Positions 52,901-62,343 of a stretch of 64,000 nucleotides of DNA are shown here, piece by piece (positions within the stretch are counted from its first letter, which is position 1; each line of letters begins with the position of its first letter). This DNA comes from Globisporangium splendens (taxonomy: Eukaryota; Oomycota; Peronosporomycetes; Pythiales; Pythiaceae), in contig VFIW01000031.1 of assembly GCA_006386115.1 (NCBI GenBank), positions 372,001 to 436,000 of the forward strand, given 5' to 3'. A program made the position numbers and the translations under genes. The notes beneath the pieces were generated by a model that worked only from the letters and a program-made list of their open reading frames with translations, made no database searches and had not been told where the DNA came from.

Positions 52901-55722
52901 ATGGTTGTTTTGCTGCTGCGAGAGGTGCTGTCGAGGCATCACTACTTCCGGCTACATTGCTGACGCTGCGTGCATATGGACGAGAGATACACGAGTTTGA
53001 AAAGATGTGGATAAAGGTTATCGCGCGCCTGGAAGAGATACACTCATACTTTGAAGCAGAAGAGCCAGCACAAGGGGTGCTACAGCAATTTATCATGGCT
53101 ATTTTCCGCCTGATAAAACTTCACCAAACCTGCAAAAACGCAAATGCTTTCACGCGATTTGTCCTTAGCACGCACATTTCCACCAGCATCCAAGATTTCC
53201 ACACCGAGATTGACCACCTGATGCGAAGAATAAACCGAGATCAAACAATTTCAGGTCGTGCAGAGTTTACGAAAGGCGATGAGATTTTGCCGGAAACACA
53301 TCTGTGCGACGATGTGCTCTCCAATCTGAACGACGACAAAGAGAAGATTGAGGCAATCTTGCTGCTTCAACATGAGATGCGTGCGCATGGCGACAAGTAC
53401 AATCAAGAAAAGCTGGAGATGATGAAATCTTGTCTAGGCAAACTACTGAGTATCGCAGGCGTTGACATCCTACCCACTCCTAGCTGGTTTGTGCCTCGCC
53501 ACGAGGTCTCTGTCGAAAAATCTCACACGATTTGGCGCAGCGATGGTTCATGTACCTATTCGGGCAAGTGGCTGAACTCGACGATACTGTTATGCGAGTG
53601 TGAAATACCAGATGGCAGCTTCTATGAGGACGTAGACAGGTGGTTCCAACTGAGCCACCCGAACGTCGTGAAGTTGTACGGCGCGTACCATATCCATCAT
53701 CCCAATTTTGCAGTTTTTGAAAATGTTGCGAGCACAAATTTGCGTGAATTTCTCGCTGTTGCTGGGAATAGTCGCTGCGTGTGGCAGAAATTGTACGAAG
53801 CCGCGCTTGGGCTGAGGTATCTGCATGAACGAAGCATTGTTTTGGGAAAGATTTTGTGCGAAAGTATCTGGATTGGCATTGACGGGCTCGCCAAGATGAA
53901 TGGATTTGGATTGAGCTCGCATTCGGAACTGTTAGCGAGTGGGATTGTCAGTGCGCGCTGGGAAGCTCCTGAAGTTGTGCGTGGTGAATCTCCATCAACT
54001 GAGTCCGATGTGTATTCGCTTGGCATGTGCGTGATCGAGGCTGTGACTGGGAATATACCTTGGGGGGATGAATCTCATGAGCAAGTGCAGTCTTTTGTCA
54101 AGTGGGGCTTTCGACCGCCGCGTCCAGCTAATATGAGTGCAGCTCATTGGCGTCTGATTCAGTGCATGTGCGTTTATGATCCTGGGAAGCGATTGAAACT
54201 CGTCAATGTCTTGGAGCACCTCAAGTATTTCGCTATCCAAGAATACGAGAAGTTCCGAACCCAGAATGCTAGCTCGTCTCACCAGGCTGAAAGAGCGCTC
54301 ACGAATGCACATGGAGGTATTATCCCCGAACTTTGTACCTCTGTCGAAGATTTTTTGCAAAGATTGCGAGTGAAGTGCATGGTACGTCGTCGCTCTCGTG
54401 ACTCGGTCTTGTATGTGCATGCGCGACTAGTTGATATCAACAAACATCTCCAAGAAATGCACAAATTACCGACAGACATCGCAGTGAAAAAGTATTGCGC
54501 CATGCTCTTGAGTTTCGATGCGTTCCTACGAACCGCAGTCTCCGAAGCATCGCTGGTCCAGCAAGCTAGAAGTGAAGAAGTGTGGCTGCAAGGCCATGTT
54601 CATCATCGAGAAATTGATGAGTTGGTCGAGATGCTCACGATCACGACTCCAGTCGGCTCGATCCACGACTGGCAGCAAAAGGAAGCTTGCATTGCGTTCA
54701 GGCGCTTGCAAAGGAGCGATACCGACGATTCGAATCACAGCCAGTCGAACACAGACCAACATCTTGAGCCGGCTGGAGCAGTAAAGCTACTGCACTTTGA
54801 ACCGAAATACCAGACGGACAAGTTTAAGGCGCCACTTAACGTCGGAGCGTTCGATCGGAGAATTCGAGAGCCCTCACAACCACCCTGGTTTATTGCGCTG
54901 CATGAGTTAAAGTATCGCCGAGAGGATTATATCACGTCCGGGTCGTTCGGAGCGGTGTACCATGGTCAGTGGTTGGGGACACCCGTTGTTGTGAAGCTCA
55001 TGGGATACGAAGATGACGGCGAATCGGGTCTGGATCTGTTTCTGCACGAGTTGCGCGTGTGGTACCAGTTGAGCCACCCGCACATCGTCAAACTCTTTGG
55101 TGCATGCCACATTGGGAAACGTTTTTTCGTGTGTGAATTCGCGTCGAATGGAACGCTGCGTGAGTACTTGCATGGAGCGAAATGCAAGAATCGTGGCATT
55201 ATCTGGCAGAAGTTATACGAAGTTGGTCTGGGTCTACAGTATTTGCACGAGCAAAATGTCGTGCACAATGACCTCAAGTGCGATAACTTTTTGATTGGAG
55301 CCGATGAAAAAGCCAAGATCACTGATTTTGGTTTGAGTTGCATCCCAAACACTGCCGAGATCAGGGTTGACTTGAAACAGCAAGGCGCTCAGCAGTGGAA
55401 ATCCCCCGAGTATTTACAAGGAGAGCGTCCAACTCTGGCGTCCGACGTCTATTCCTTCGGCATGTGTATCTTGGAAGCTGTCACTGGCGATGCGCCATGG
55501 GGCAGCATCGCTGATGTCGTCGTCCGCCTTCACTTGCGGAAAGGGCAATTACCGCGACGCCCAGAAACCTTGATGACCGACGATCAGTGGGATCTAATTG
55601 AGATGATGTGCGCGCACGATCCAACGCACCGCTTGAAGATTTCCTCGGTGGTGGAGCGGCTCCAAGAGTTTGCACAGCAAGAAGAGATGAGTCCAGTGAG
55701 TCGAAGCTCATCCAAGCCCTGA
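49951..55722 (+). CDS. Giant ankyrin-repeat protein with tandem pseudokinase and TKL kinase
   Basis: A single 5.8 kb exon encodes 1923 residues from ATG 49951. A basic 25-residue start is followed by about 29 ankyrin repeats (about residues 28-985; typical core TPLYIAAQNGH). A helical linker covers 1010-1170. A kinase fold at about 1180-1435 lacks the ATP lysine (the strand reads TILLCE), has no HRD (SIVLGKILCESIW) and reads NGFGLS instead of DFG, so it is a pseudokinase; WEAPEVVRGES and SDVYSLGMC remain. A second linker leads to a kinase at about 1650-1915 with GSFGAVYHG, Lys 1682 in VVVKLMG, VHNDLKCDNFL (Asp 1774, Asn for Arg of HRD), DFGLS (Asp 1792) and SPEYLQGERP, placing it in the tyrosine-kinase-like group. 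The pair recalls JAK, where a pseudokinase restrains the kinase; ankyrins would sense a partner. No signal peptide from this start. If the start at 49768 were used, a hydrophobic N-terminus would be added. Confidence 0.88.
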   Translation: MDNASRRSRGRGTNSATRSPRTRRRTASSLHTATANGHSESVKLLLSRQASGELCAPSLLDAVDDEGVTPLYVAARNGFIDIVELLLVQGAHVDFCDADGETPLYVAAYNGFLDVVVKLLNYGANVNMSDADGVTPLSVACGNGHLGIVQVLLERGANAEIADTDGDTPLFVAAMSGFVGIVELLLQRTGEDVNVDQVNADGATALFIAAQNGFTEVMIPLLESGDADANLTDLHGVTPLCAASHSGHAAAVRVLLDHHADANIQDEDGQSALYFAASNGNASIVAMLLERGAKADIADNDGATSLFIACQNGYVDVVGILLEYNASVNIPDADGDSALSVAAQHGFADAVKLLLDQGATIDFRDADGATPLYIASQNGHLKVVDLLLQVGAEVDFADGEGATPLYAAAYNGHSDVVKALIAQGANVNFVADVGVTPLYAAAFNGYSRIVQMLLDQGVAVDFTTAVGVTALYIASQNGFADVVGTLLKEGANANRAVPSGATPLYIAAQNGHLDVVQKLLLGGASADAADVDGATPLYICSQNGHSKVAEVLLDCGATVDSAAPDGATPLYIAAQSGNASVVAILIQRGAQVDLLASNGATPLYIAARNGHIDAVMLLLKAGADVNLVTSSQRTPLYAASRNGHSHIAELLIQRNANLEIGDEDGDSPLLVAALNGHVVIAKMLLEGHADVDAANLEGITPLYVAAQHNHLSVVKLLLRHGARVNRTGVDGTTPLYAAAYYGHSDTLKFLLNEGAAVDFAGGVSSTPLYAAAYSGHSEAVRLLLDHGAEVNIVASNGSTPLSIACCNAQLNVAKILLERGAAVDLAKPGFPTPLCIAAQSGNTSIAVELIRRGANVNLAGPRRSSPLVVAAAFGHLGVVNLLVAAGAALNTRDVEGNAALISASKNGHVDIVEILLKQGALTDSRNKNKETPLLAAGIAGHFDVVEVLLRAGASPHVRSASGETTLISAARGGHVDTVLLLIEHGCFAAARGAVEASLLPATLLTLRAYGREIHEFEKMWIKVIARLEEIHSYFEAEEPAQGVLQQFIMAIFRLIKLHQTCKNANAFTRFVLSTHISTSIQDFHTEIDHLMRRINRDQTISGRAEFTKGDEILPETHLCDDVLSNLNDDKEKIEAILLLQHEMRAHGDKYNQEKLEMMKSCLGKLLSIAGVDILPTPSWFVPRHEVSVEKSHTIWRSDGSCTYSGKWLNSTILLCECEIPDGSFYEDVDRWFQLSHPNVVKLYGAYHIHHPNFAVFENVASTNLREFLAVAGNSRCVWQKLYEAALGLRYLHERSIVLGKILCESIWIGIDGLAKMNGFGLSSHSELLASGIVSARWEAPEVVRGESPSTESDVYSLGMCVIEAVTGNIPWGDESHEQVQSFVKWGFRPPRPANMSAAHWRLIQCMCVYDPGKRLKLVNVLEHLKYFAIQEYEKFRTQNASSSHQAERALTNAHGGIIPELCTSVEDFLQRLRVKCMVRRRSRDSVLYVHARLVDINKHLQEMHKLPTDIAVKKYCAMLLSFDAFLRTAVSEASLVQQARSEEVWLQGHVHHREIDELVEMLTITTPVGSIHDWQQKEACIAFRRLQRSDTDDSNHSQSNTDQHLEPAGAVKLLHFEPKYQTDKFKAPLNVGAFDRRIREPSQPPWFIALHELKYRREDYITSGSFGAVYHGQWLGTPVVVKLMGYEDDGESGLDLFLHELRVWYQLSHPHIVKLFGACHIGKRFFVCEFASNGTLREYLHGAKCKNRGIIWQKLYEVGLGLQYLHEQNVVHNDLKCDNFLIGADEKAKITDFGLSCIPNTAEIRVDLKQQGAQQWKSPEYLQGERPTLASDVYSFGMCILEAVTGDAPWGSIADVVVRLHLRKGQLPRRPETLMTDDQWDLIEMMCAHDPTHRLKISSVVERLQEFAQQEEMSPVSRSSSKP

Positions 55723-55905
55723 TCTCGGTCGTAAGTCTGCATTTTGTATTCGCCAAAACGATGAGCTGGTGATGATATGCCACCACTGAAGCTGCAACCA
55801 CGTCGATTCGATCCAGGCACTGCGTGAAGAGTGCACTGGACAGTTTCAGTCTCATCCACTTGCCTTTTGCTACGTGTCGAGGTGCATTTTGGCGTCGAGA
55901 TCGTC

Positions 55906-57559
55906 TTATTGAGCTTGAAAGTAGACCATTGCGCAAATTTGAACGTTTATCGTCGCGATGCTCACGAAAAGCAGTCCGAGGAACCGCCGGTATTTCCGAA
56001 CTTCCTGGAATTGGAGACCTTGGGCAATCTCCAGCACACACGAGACGTAGTCCACGCAAATCTCGACGACGATTTGAATGATGAATGTGGGCGTCTGGTA
56101 CCCTGGGAACGATGGCGAGGGTGTTGCGTTGTGCCTGCCACTCGACTCATACTTTGGATGGTCCCAGTAGAAATACGAAATCGAAGTGGAACATCCGATT
56201 GCGATATACTCGGCGGACATGCTGGCATAGGATTCTGCGATCTGGAGCGCCAACATTTGACGCTTCCACTGGTGGAAATCAGTTGGTGTCCTTACTGAAG
56301 ATACTCAAGCTGCTCTTTCGCATTGGCCATTCTCCCCAGCTCGAATTGCGCGTTCTCTGCGTTGAATCGATCGTTTCATCGACAACATTTTCGTGGCTCG
56401 AGGCGCAATCTCGATGCATGCCATTCCCGTTGTCCACAGCATTGTGAGATTGGTGCGCTGAGCCCGCTGCAGCATGATTCCCACCTGGGTGTCAATCAGG
56501 ACAGTTGGGAGTCCGAACACGACAAAAATACTTCGTGGATCTCGCACTTTAAACTTCACGATCCCGATTTTTGCGATTTCCTTCACGATCGTCTTCAACA
56601 GCAGGCTTCCAATAGTGTACGCAACAAAGCTCCAGGTCCCCGTGACAGTAGATTGGCTCACTAGCTGAATGTGCAGACCAGCACAGCAAACCGGAACGAC
56701 CTTGGAGATACCACGGACGTAAGCTCTCGCAAAGAATGCAACTGATTTCCAGAAAGAAGTGTACCGAGTCGGAGAGTTCTCGTTGCCAGGGGAATATCGG
56801 CATTGGTCCTCCATAGTCTCGTGCTGAAAGATTCGTCGCACAGCGATGGTGATCCCCGCCACGTACACATGCACCAAGAGACAGCAAGCGTAGAGTTCTG
56901 GCTTCAGTTTTTTCGCAGCGGCCGAAGCAGACCTAAGGAGACACAACGTGGATACGAACAGCACCACCGATAGCAAGTATATCGGCAGAGTATGTCGCAA
57001 AAGCCGGCCCAGGCAAAACAGGAACGAAGGTTGTGATCTTGTGCTTGAGCGGCTTAAGAATTGAAATGGCATCAGCACTTGCGTTTGAGTGATGAGCACA
57101 ATCCAGTACGTAATCGAATGCACGAGAAAAAGTTCCAGCGAAAAACTCAAAATCGGATTGCTCGGCGGCTGTCCGTCTCGTGAGAATGTTGCCGCGGCTG
57201 AACACCCAATTTGTAAACCACGTGAAGGCGACGCAAAAGCAGGTGTTGTACAAGAGAATCGAGAGCATCTGGAGAGCGTCCAACCACACTTTGAGATGGA
57301 ATCGCTGCTGAAACGGGACTGTCATTGTGGATGCGTCGACAGCCACGTCAATTGGTGCAACGGACCGATTCGTCAGTGACACGGTGGGCGGCACAACAGT
57401 GACAGTTTGCATTTCTTGGGGGCTTGGAGCCACGCCAGCCATGAAATCCAAGTTCGACGGGATCCACTGATGGTTTGCCTTGACGAGTAGACGAGCAGGT
57501 CCAAGTGGATGAACGATGTTACTGTCCAGCGAGGTTTTGAATTTCTTTAATCGTGTCAT
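55906..57559 (-). pseudogene. Multipass membrane protein family, copy 2, two breaks
   Basis: Read from ATG 57559 the frame gives a 130-residue N-terminal cytoplasmic part, then a helix with CVAFTWFTNWVFSRGN. The frame must change near 57150, within a T-rich stretch, to enter the next frame (LELFLVHSITYWIVLI), which continues through AVRRIFQHET and GLPTVLIDTQVGIMLQRAQ to an in-frame TGA at 56305-56307. The same frame goes on after it with WKRQMLALQIAESYASMSAEYIAIG to the true end at 55906, containing further helices (IIQIVVEICVDYVSCVLEIA). I count about seven or eight hydrophobic segments. Because homologous sequence continues on both sides of the stop and of the shift, the copy is a recent pseudogene, or the shift is a sequencing error and only the TGA is real. 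Function unknown. Confidence 0.65.
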
Positions 57560-58256
57560 CTTTGTGGAGTTTGCGTGTGTGAGGGACGGGCTCGGACCCT
57601 CTGTGCTTCTCCTCTTCACCGCGTCGTGGTCCAGCATTTGCAGCGTGCCAGCAACGCGTTGGCACAAGTACTAGCGAGCCCAATGATGCGCGATGGAAGA
57701 AGCAGCGAGTTCGCACAAAAGCTGAGCACCAGGTTATTAATATGCTCAAGACGACATCTGTATCGGGCGAGCAAAGTAGTGCTAGTGTACGAGGGGAATT
57801 GCATGCCAGCATGACGGTGCAAGACAAATTTGGCAAGGAGTGATTGCGGTGGAAATGCACTCATTTCGTGTTCGCATCAGGCGTTTACACGGACGCAACT
57901 AATCCCCCAAGCGACGTGCTAGCTTATCGCACGGGAATAGCTAAACTTGGCGTCTCATTTCACTGAATTGCTCGTATTAATCGCAATTGATCAGCTCTTA
58001 GAGAAATGAGGCAGCACAGTTAATCGATATCCAAGTCCACGTCACGCTGCACTAATTCCAAAGCGCGAGGTCTACACTGATGCGGCTGTGAAGATTTTGT
58101 TGCGGTTTGAAAAGATGAACTACCAAAAGGCAATTTATGATCCAGAAAAGTGAAAATTGAAGACCAAGACTGACAACAAGATGTTGTTCGAGCAACTTAT
58201 GCCAGAGAAGATCTGCCGACGAGACTGCGTGGACTCTCGATCGGATAGGGCTGGTG
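57560..58256. other. Intergenic, no gene seen
   Basis: Spacer between membrane-protein copies 2 and 3; it should contain the promoter of copy 2. No open frame of note. Confidence 0.45.
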
Positions 58257-59484
58257 TTATTTGGCTGGAATGTACAGCATTGCTGAGATCAAGGTGTTGA
58301 GCGTTGCAATACTCATGAAGAGGAGTCCGAGAAACCTGCGATGGCGTTGGATTAAATGGGACTCGATGCCAGATCCTGTCTCGAGCACGCACGCAAAGTA
58401 GTCCACACACAGCTCGACCACAATCTGAAGGACAAGTGCGCGGGCGTGGTCCCGCGGAGCCGCTAATTCGGTCGACGAGGAACTGGAGTCGTCGGTAACA
58501 GGGCTACCGCGTAGGCGACTCAGCTCGTATTTTGGGTGGTTCCAGTAGAAGAAAACGATCGACATGGAGCACCCGATGGCGATGTACTCGGCCGTCATGC
58601 TTGCATACGACTCGGCGATCTGGAACGAGGGATCTGTCGCTTCCACTGCTCGAAGTTGATCAGGTCTGTTCGTTCTCCGAGTCGAAGGGACGATCGCCGA
58701 ACGATCTGGGGTGCTACCGCAGCGGCTGGGCTCAACGCAGCCTCTTTGCGGCGGATCTGTCTTCTCGTGTAGTAGACCTTGCTCACGCGGATCGCAATCT
58801 CGATCGCTGCCATCCCAAACGTCCACGCGAGCGTATAACTCGTGCTCTGCATGCGCTGCAGCATCACACGTACTTGGGTATCGATGAGCACGGTTGGCAG
58901 CCCTGCAGTGACAAAGATGCTCCTGACATCTTTCACGTTCAGCTTGACTACACCAGTTTTGGTGAGCTCCTTGATGACCGCTTTAAGTGCGAGGCTTCCG
59001 AGAGAGAGTGCGACGAAATCCCAGGCGCCGACAACTCGGTACTGCTCCGTGACTTGAACGAAAATCCCCGCGAAGATCACAGCGAGTAGCTTGGGGGACG
59101 TAAGCACATAGATTTTCCAAAAGGACACAAACGCTTGCCAGCGTGTCCGGTTTTGATATCTTTGCGCGCGCTTTTGGCCGGCCGCTGTTTCTCGCAGAAA
59201 GATGCGACGCACAGCGATCGTCGTTGTCGCGTTATACAGATGCGCCCAAAGACACGAAACGTAGAACTCGGGTTTGAACTTTCGCACCCGATGCGGTGTG
59301 GATCAAAAGGCAACGACCGTGGCGGCGATCAGTGCGAATGACATGAAATACGTCCGCCACGTGTGCCTTACGAGCTTGACCAAGTAAAAACAAAACGGTG
59401 GTGGGTGATCTTCGGGCTTGTCGACGAACTGGAAACTTGACAGTACGGGCGTGTGCGCGAACAGCAAGATCAAGTAGTATCCAT
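58257..59484 (-). pseudogene. Multipass membrane protein family, copy 3, 5' part lost to a LINE
   Basis: Homology begins at about 59484 with YLILLFAHTPVLSSFQF, exactly at the 5' end of a plus-strand LINE, so the N-terminal half and first helices are gone. The remaining frame has an in-frame TGA at 59303-59305 inside a helix loop, continues with AVRRIFLRET, AGIFVQVTEQYRV and GLPTVLIDTQVRVMLQRMQ, then changes frame near 58640 to enter FQIAESYASMTAEYIAIGCS and the end at 58257. Copy 3 is therefore disrupted three times. Its conserved GLPTVLIDTQV block equals that of copy 2, the strongest family signature. Confidence 0.65.
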
Positions 59485-60112
59485 CACATGCAAGCTGGTT
59501 TCGTTCCAGGGCGAGCAATCCCGACGACGATCGATGTGTTATTGGCTGCACAACAGCGGGCCACGAGCGACCCCGCCATGTCCAGAGCGATCGCGTTGCT
59601 CCTTGATTTTGCTAAAGCCTATGATTCACTCGATCGCAGCTTTCTGGCACAAGCGCTCCAGCATCTTGGGTTCCCATTGAAGTTCGTACACTTAGTGAAG
59701 GTGTTACACTCTCAAACCACTTACAAGTTCATTGTCAACGGTTTCCTGTCGAGAAAGTACAATGTAACATCCGGAATTCGTCAAGGATGTCCGCTGGCCC
59801 CTCTTCTCTTCATCTTGGCGTTAGAGGTTCTTTATCGGAAAATTGAAGCGAGTGACGAAATACACGGCGTTGAACTCCAGGCAGCAGGATGCGCAACTGA
59901 GGTCAGACTTGGAGGATACGCAGACGACACGACCATTTATCTTAGCGATCCCAAGGATATTAACGCCGTGTTTGCAATCCTGGACAAATATGGAGCAGCT
60001 TCTGGGCTTCGAGTCAATCGGCACAAATCTGCAGTATTACCGCTGAACAAGGAATACAGCTCCACCGAAGAGTCAGTCAGTGACATTCATGTGCTACAAC
60101 GTGAGGAACATT
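59485..60112 (+). mobile_element. LINE A, part 1: reverse transcriptase domain
   Basis: The frame from about 59485 shows reverse transcriptase motifs in order: QAGFVPGRAI, LLDFAKAYDSLDR (first catalytic Asp), SGIRQGCPLAPLLF and GGYADDTTIYL (the YADD catalytic pair), then SGLRVNRHKSA. It is a non-LTR reverse transcriptase. The 5' part (endonuclease and N-terminus) is absent: the element starts abruptly inside membrane-protein copy 3. The frame is cut after REEH by the nested insertion B; it resumes in phase at 62344. Confidence 0.85.
60098..60112. repeat. Target-site duplication of nested LINE B, left copy
   Basis: AACGTGAGGAACATT, identical to 62329-62343. It lies in the reverse transcriptase coding frame of LINE A. 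Confidence 0.9.
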
Positions 60113-62328
60113 CTTTATTCTTTATAAGGTGAGGTATATTTAGGTTCATCGCCGTGACCTACAATATCCATTCTCCTACCTAATCTTCATTACGAATTTC
60201 ATCTAGGAGTGTAAATGTGTCTACAGCGCGGATTGCACTAGATCACTTCTGAATGCTAAATAATCTCTGACCAGGATGGCATGTTTTCTTGGTCCTATGT
60301 GAGGCTGCCTTGTGTTGTCCAATGACCTTGGGTCTTCCGAACTTCGCATAAGCCAATGCATGACGTCGTTGTCAAGACCCTGGGTGAGATTGTTGAAAGC
60401 AGCTCTTTGAGTTGGGAAGTGAACCTGCGTTGAGGTTCTGGTGTCAATGGCTAGGTTGGCGGCTGAGTCCGCCATCTTGTTGAAGGCACGGTAGTGATGG
60501 TACCATCCTCGGATGTCGATGCAATCCGCGAGTCGTCGACTTGTCTTGTATAAACGTGCCAATCGGTGCTGTCGAGGGGACCGATGCATTCTCTGTTGGG
60601 AGATAATGAGTGCACTGTCTCCAATCACGTACAACGGTTCGAAGTGACTGCGTTGGGCTTCTCGGAGTCCGTGTATGAGACCCCAGTACTCGGCAAAGTT
60701 ATTGGTCGTGTCCTTCCTGCTATATGCCATGCTCGCGGCCCAGATTAAACTGGCTGTGTGCGAGTCCTTATGGACACGTACGATAATGGATCCAGTCCCT
60801 CCTGGTCCTGGATTGCCGCGTGATCCACCATCGAAAAACAACAGGTAAACGCCGCGAGTATCACTTGGAGTCAAGGGGATGGCGTCTGTTTGGCTGAGAA
60901 AGCAGTCGACATATGCTTTGAGAACTGCCGCAACCGTGTGACCGTCCGAGTCTCCAGCTTGCGCTTCAGCGAGTCGTGTGAGGTTTCGCATTCCTGCCTC
61001 TAATCTGGTCATCATGATCGCCATATCAGCAGTCGATTCGATTGGATCCGAATCCATGCGTCGCAGATGCGCACACCAAATGGTCTGTATGAGCGACGCG
61101 CTCCTATATCGCCACAGCATGTGTGCGACGGAATAGAGATGATCTTGGAGATGTTCATTGGAGAACTTGTGTCCGATAATGTGTCTCTTGATCGTGGTCC
61201 ATGCATGCTTTGGAGTATGTGGTAGATCCAGACTGAAGATCCAGATTGCGGGGTCGTGACCAGGAGTGATTCCGATCTTCGCCCATAGCGCATAAAAATA
61301 GTTCCACACGAGTTTGGCTTTCGGACGCTCCCAGAATAGATGTTGAACAGAAGATTGGACAACTTGGGAGCATTCGGGATTCGAGCAGGATAGATCAGCT
61401 TTCTCCTAGTTCCACATGGACAGTCGGTTGGCTTTCAGCCGGAGAAGAGTCTGGACCGTATAAACTGTAATCCCTGGGATGTTGCGTAATTCGCTCCACT
61501 GGATTAATTGCAGTCCTGGCCACAGAGATCCTGCTGTTTGGACAGCTTTGTTGACTGCTGCATCTCGAGTATCTTTGCCAATTTGTGTCCTCGTTGCTGC
61601 AACTTGTTGCCGATACAAAGATCTGGTCGTATTGTATCGTCCGTTGCCACCCCATAGTTGCACGATTCTTGTGAAACGTGGGTGTGCATGGAACGACACC
61701 TTCTGCCGGTTCAAGTCTCTTGTTGCCATGATGTCACAGTCCATTGCGGAGTGAACTGTATGCGTAGCTTTGACTAGGGTCGTGTCGATGTGGGTCAGAG
61801 TTGCTTCACTGGTGTGCAGATGCCATTCGTGGTTATAATGACGTTGTCCGTTGTACAGCCGAAGCACATTTGTTTGCTGTGGTCGATACAGAAGATGTGG
61901 GAAGTTGGATACCAACGTAGCACATAACCGCTCGAGCGCTCGAATAGACGGCCGGGAGAATACGGAGATTCCACATGTTGGGATGAAGTTAAGCACTCCT
62001 GGTCTTATCCACTCCCATCGAAGTATGTCACCCAGTTGTGCTGTTCCAACTGATAATGATGTGTGAGCAAGCTTGTAAGGGGAGCCGTTGGAATCAAGGA
62101 GCCACCCATCTGCAGTCGAGGTCATGTATGGCAGCCATTCTGCACAAATGTCCCGCGTAGCTTTCGTCCTTCAACGATGATACCTGGAAGCCTGTCAGAT
62201 ATTTTAGAACTGAGGTCGATCTGGAACACATCGCCGTCCCATTGAGCCTGCACAATTGTCGACTTGAAGTGCTCGTAACACCAACGTACATTGTCACGTT
62301 CTCTGGGCTCATAGGGTCGAGAATGGAG
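60113..62328 (-). mobile_element. LINE B, 5'-truncated, inserted into LINE A
   Basis: A 2216 bp minus-strand insertion flanked by perfect 15 bp duplications. Its 3' end is at 60113 with a TTATAAAGAATAAAG tail (minus strand), the same tail as LINE C; its 5' end at 62328 corresponds to about 62881 of LINE A, so it is 5'-truncated. Coding content in minus-strand order: the region after the reverse transcriptase (62328-61406, about 300 codons), an in-frame TAG at 61406-61408 where LINE A has TAT, then a Cys/His motif (CSNPECSQVV followed by H and C-like positions) and an intact RNase H (61309-60221). The insertion is younger than LINE A. Confidence 0.9.
60221..61309 (-). CDS. LINE B C-terminal region with RNase H
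   Basis: A 362-codon frame with the RNase H motifs DGGSRGNPGPGGTG, NNFAEYWGL, GDSALIISQQ and NKMADSAANLAID, and a preceding helical region (MLWRYRSASLIQTIWCAHL) typical of LINE C-terminal halves. It is nearly identical to fragment C at 48621-49274. It continues in frame upstream across the TAG at 61406, so it is the C-terminal part of one long second open reading frame protein. The ATG at its start is only an internal codon. Confidence 0.85.
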   Translation of the reverse strand: MWNYFYALWAKIGITPGHDPAIWIFSLDLPHTPKHAWTTIKRHIIGHKFSNEHLQDHLYSVAHMLWRYRSASLIQTIWCAHLRRMDSDPIESTADMAIMMTRLEAGMRNLTRLAEAQAGDSDGHTVAAVLKAYVDCFLSQTDAIPLTPSDTRGVYLLFFDGGSRGNPGPGGTGSIIVRVHKDSHTASLIWAASMAYSRKDTTNNFAEYWGLIHGLREAQRSHFEPLYVIGDSALIISQQRMHRSPRQHRLARLYKTSRRLADCIDIRGWYHHYRAFNKMADSAANLAIDTRTSTQVHFPTQRAAFNNLTQGLDNDVMHWLMRSSEDPRSLDNTRQPHIGPRKHAILVRDYLAFRSDLVQSAL

Positions 62329-62343
62329 AACGTGAGGAACATT
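62329..62343. repeat. Target-site duplication of nested LINE B, right copy
   Basis: AACGTGAGGAACATT, identical to 60098-60112. Confidence 0.9.
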
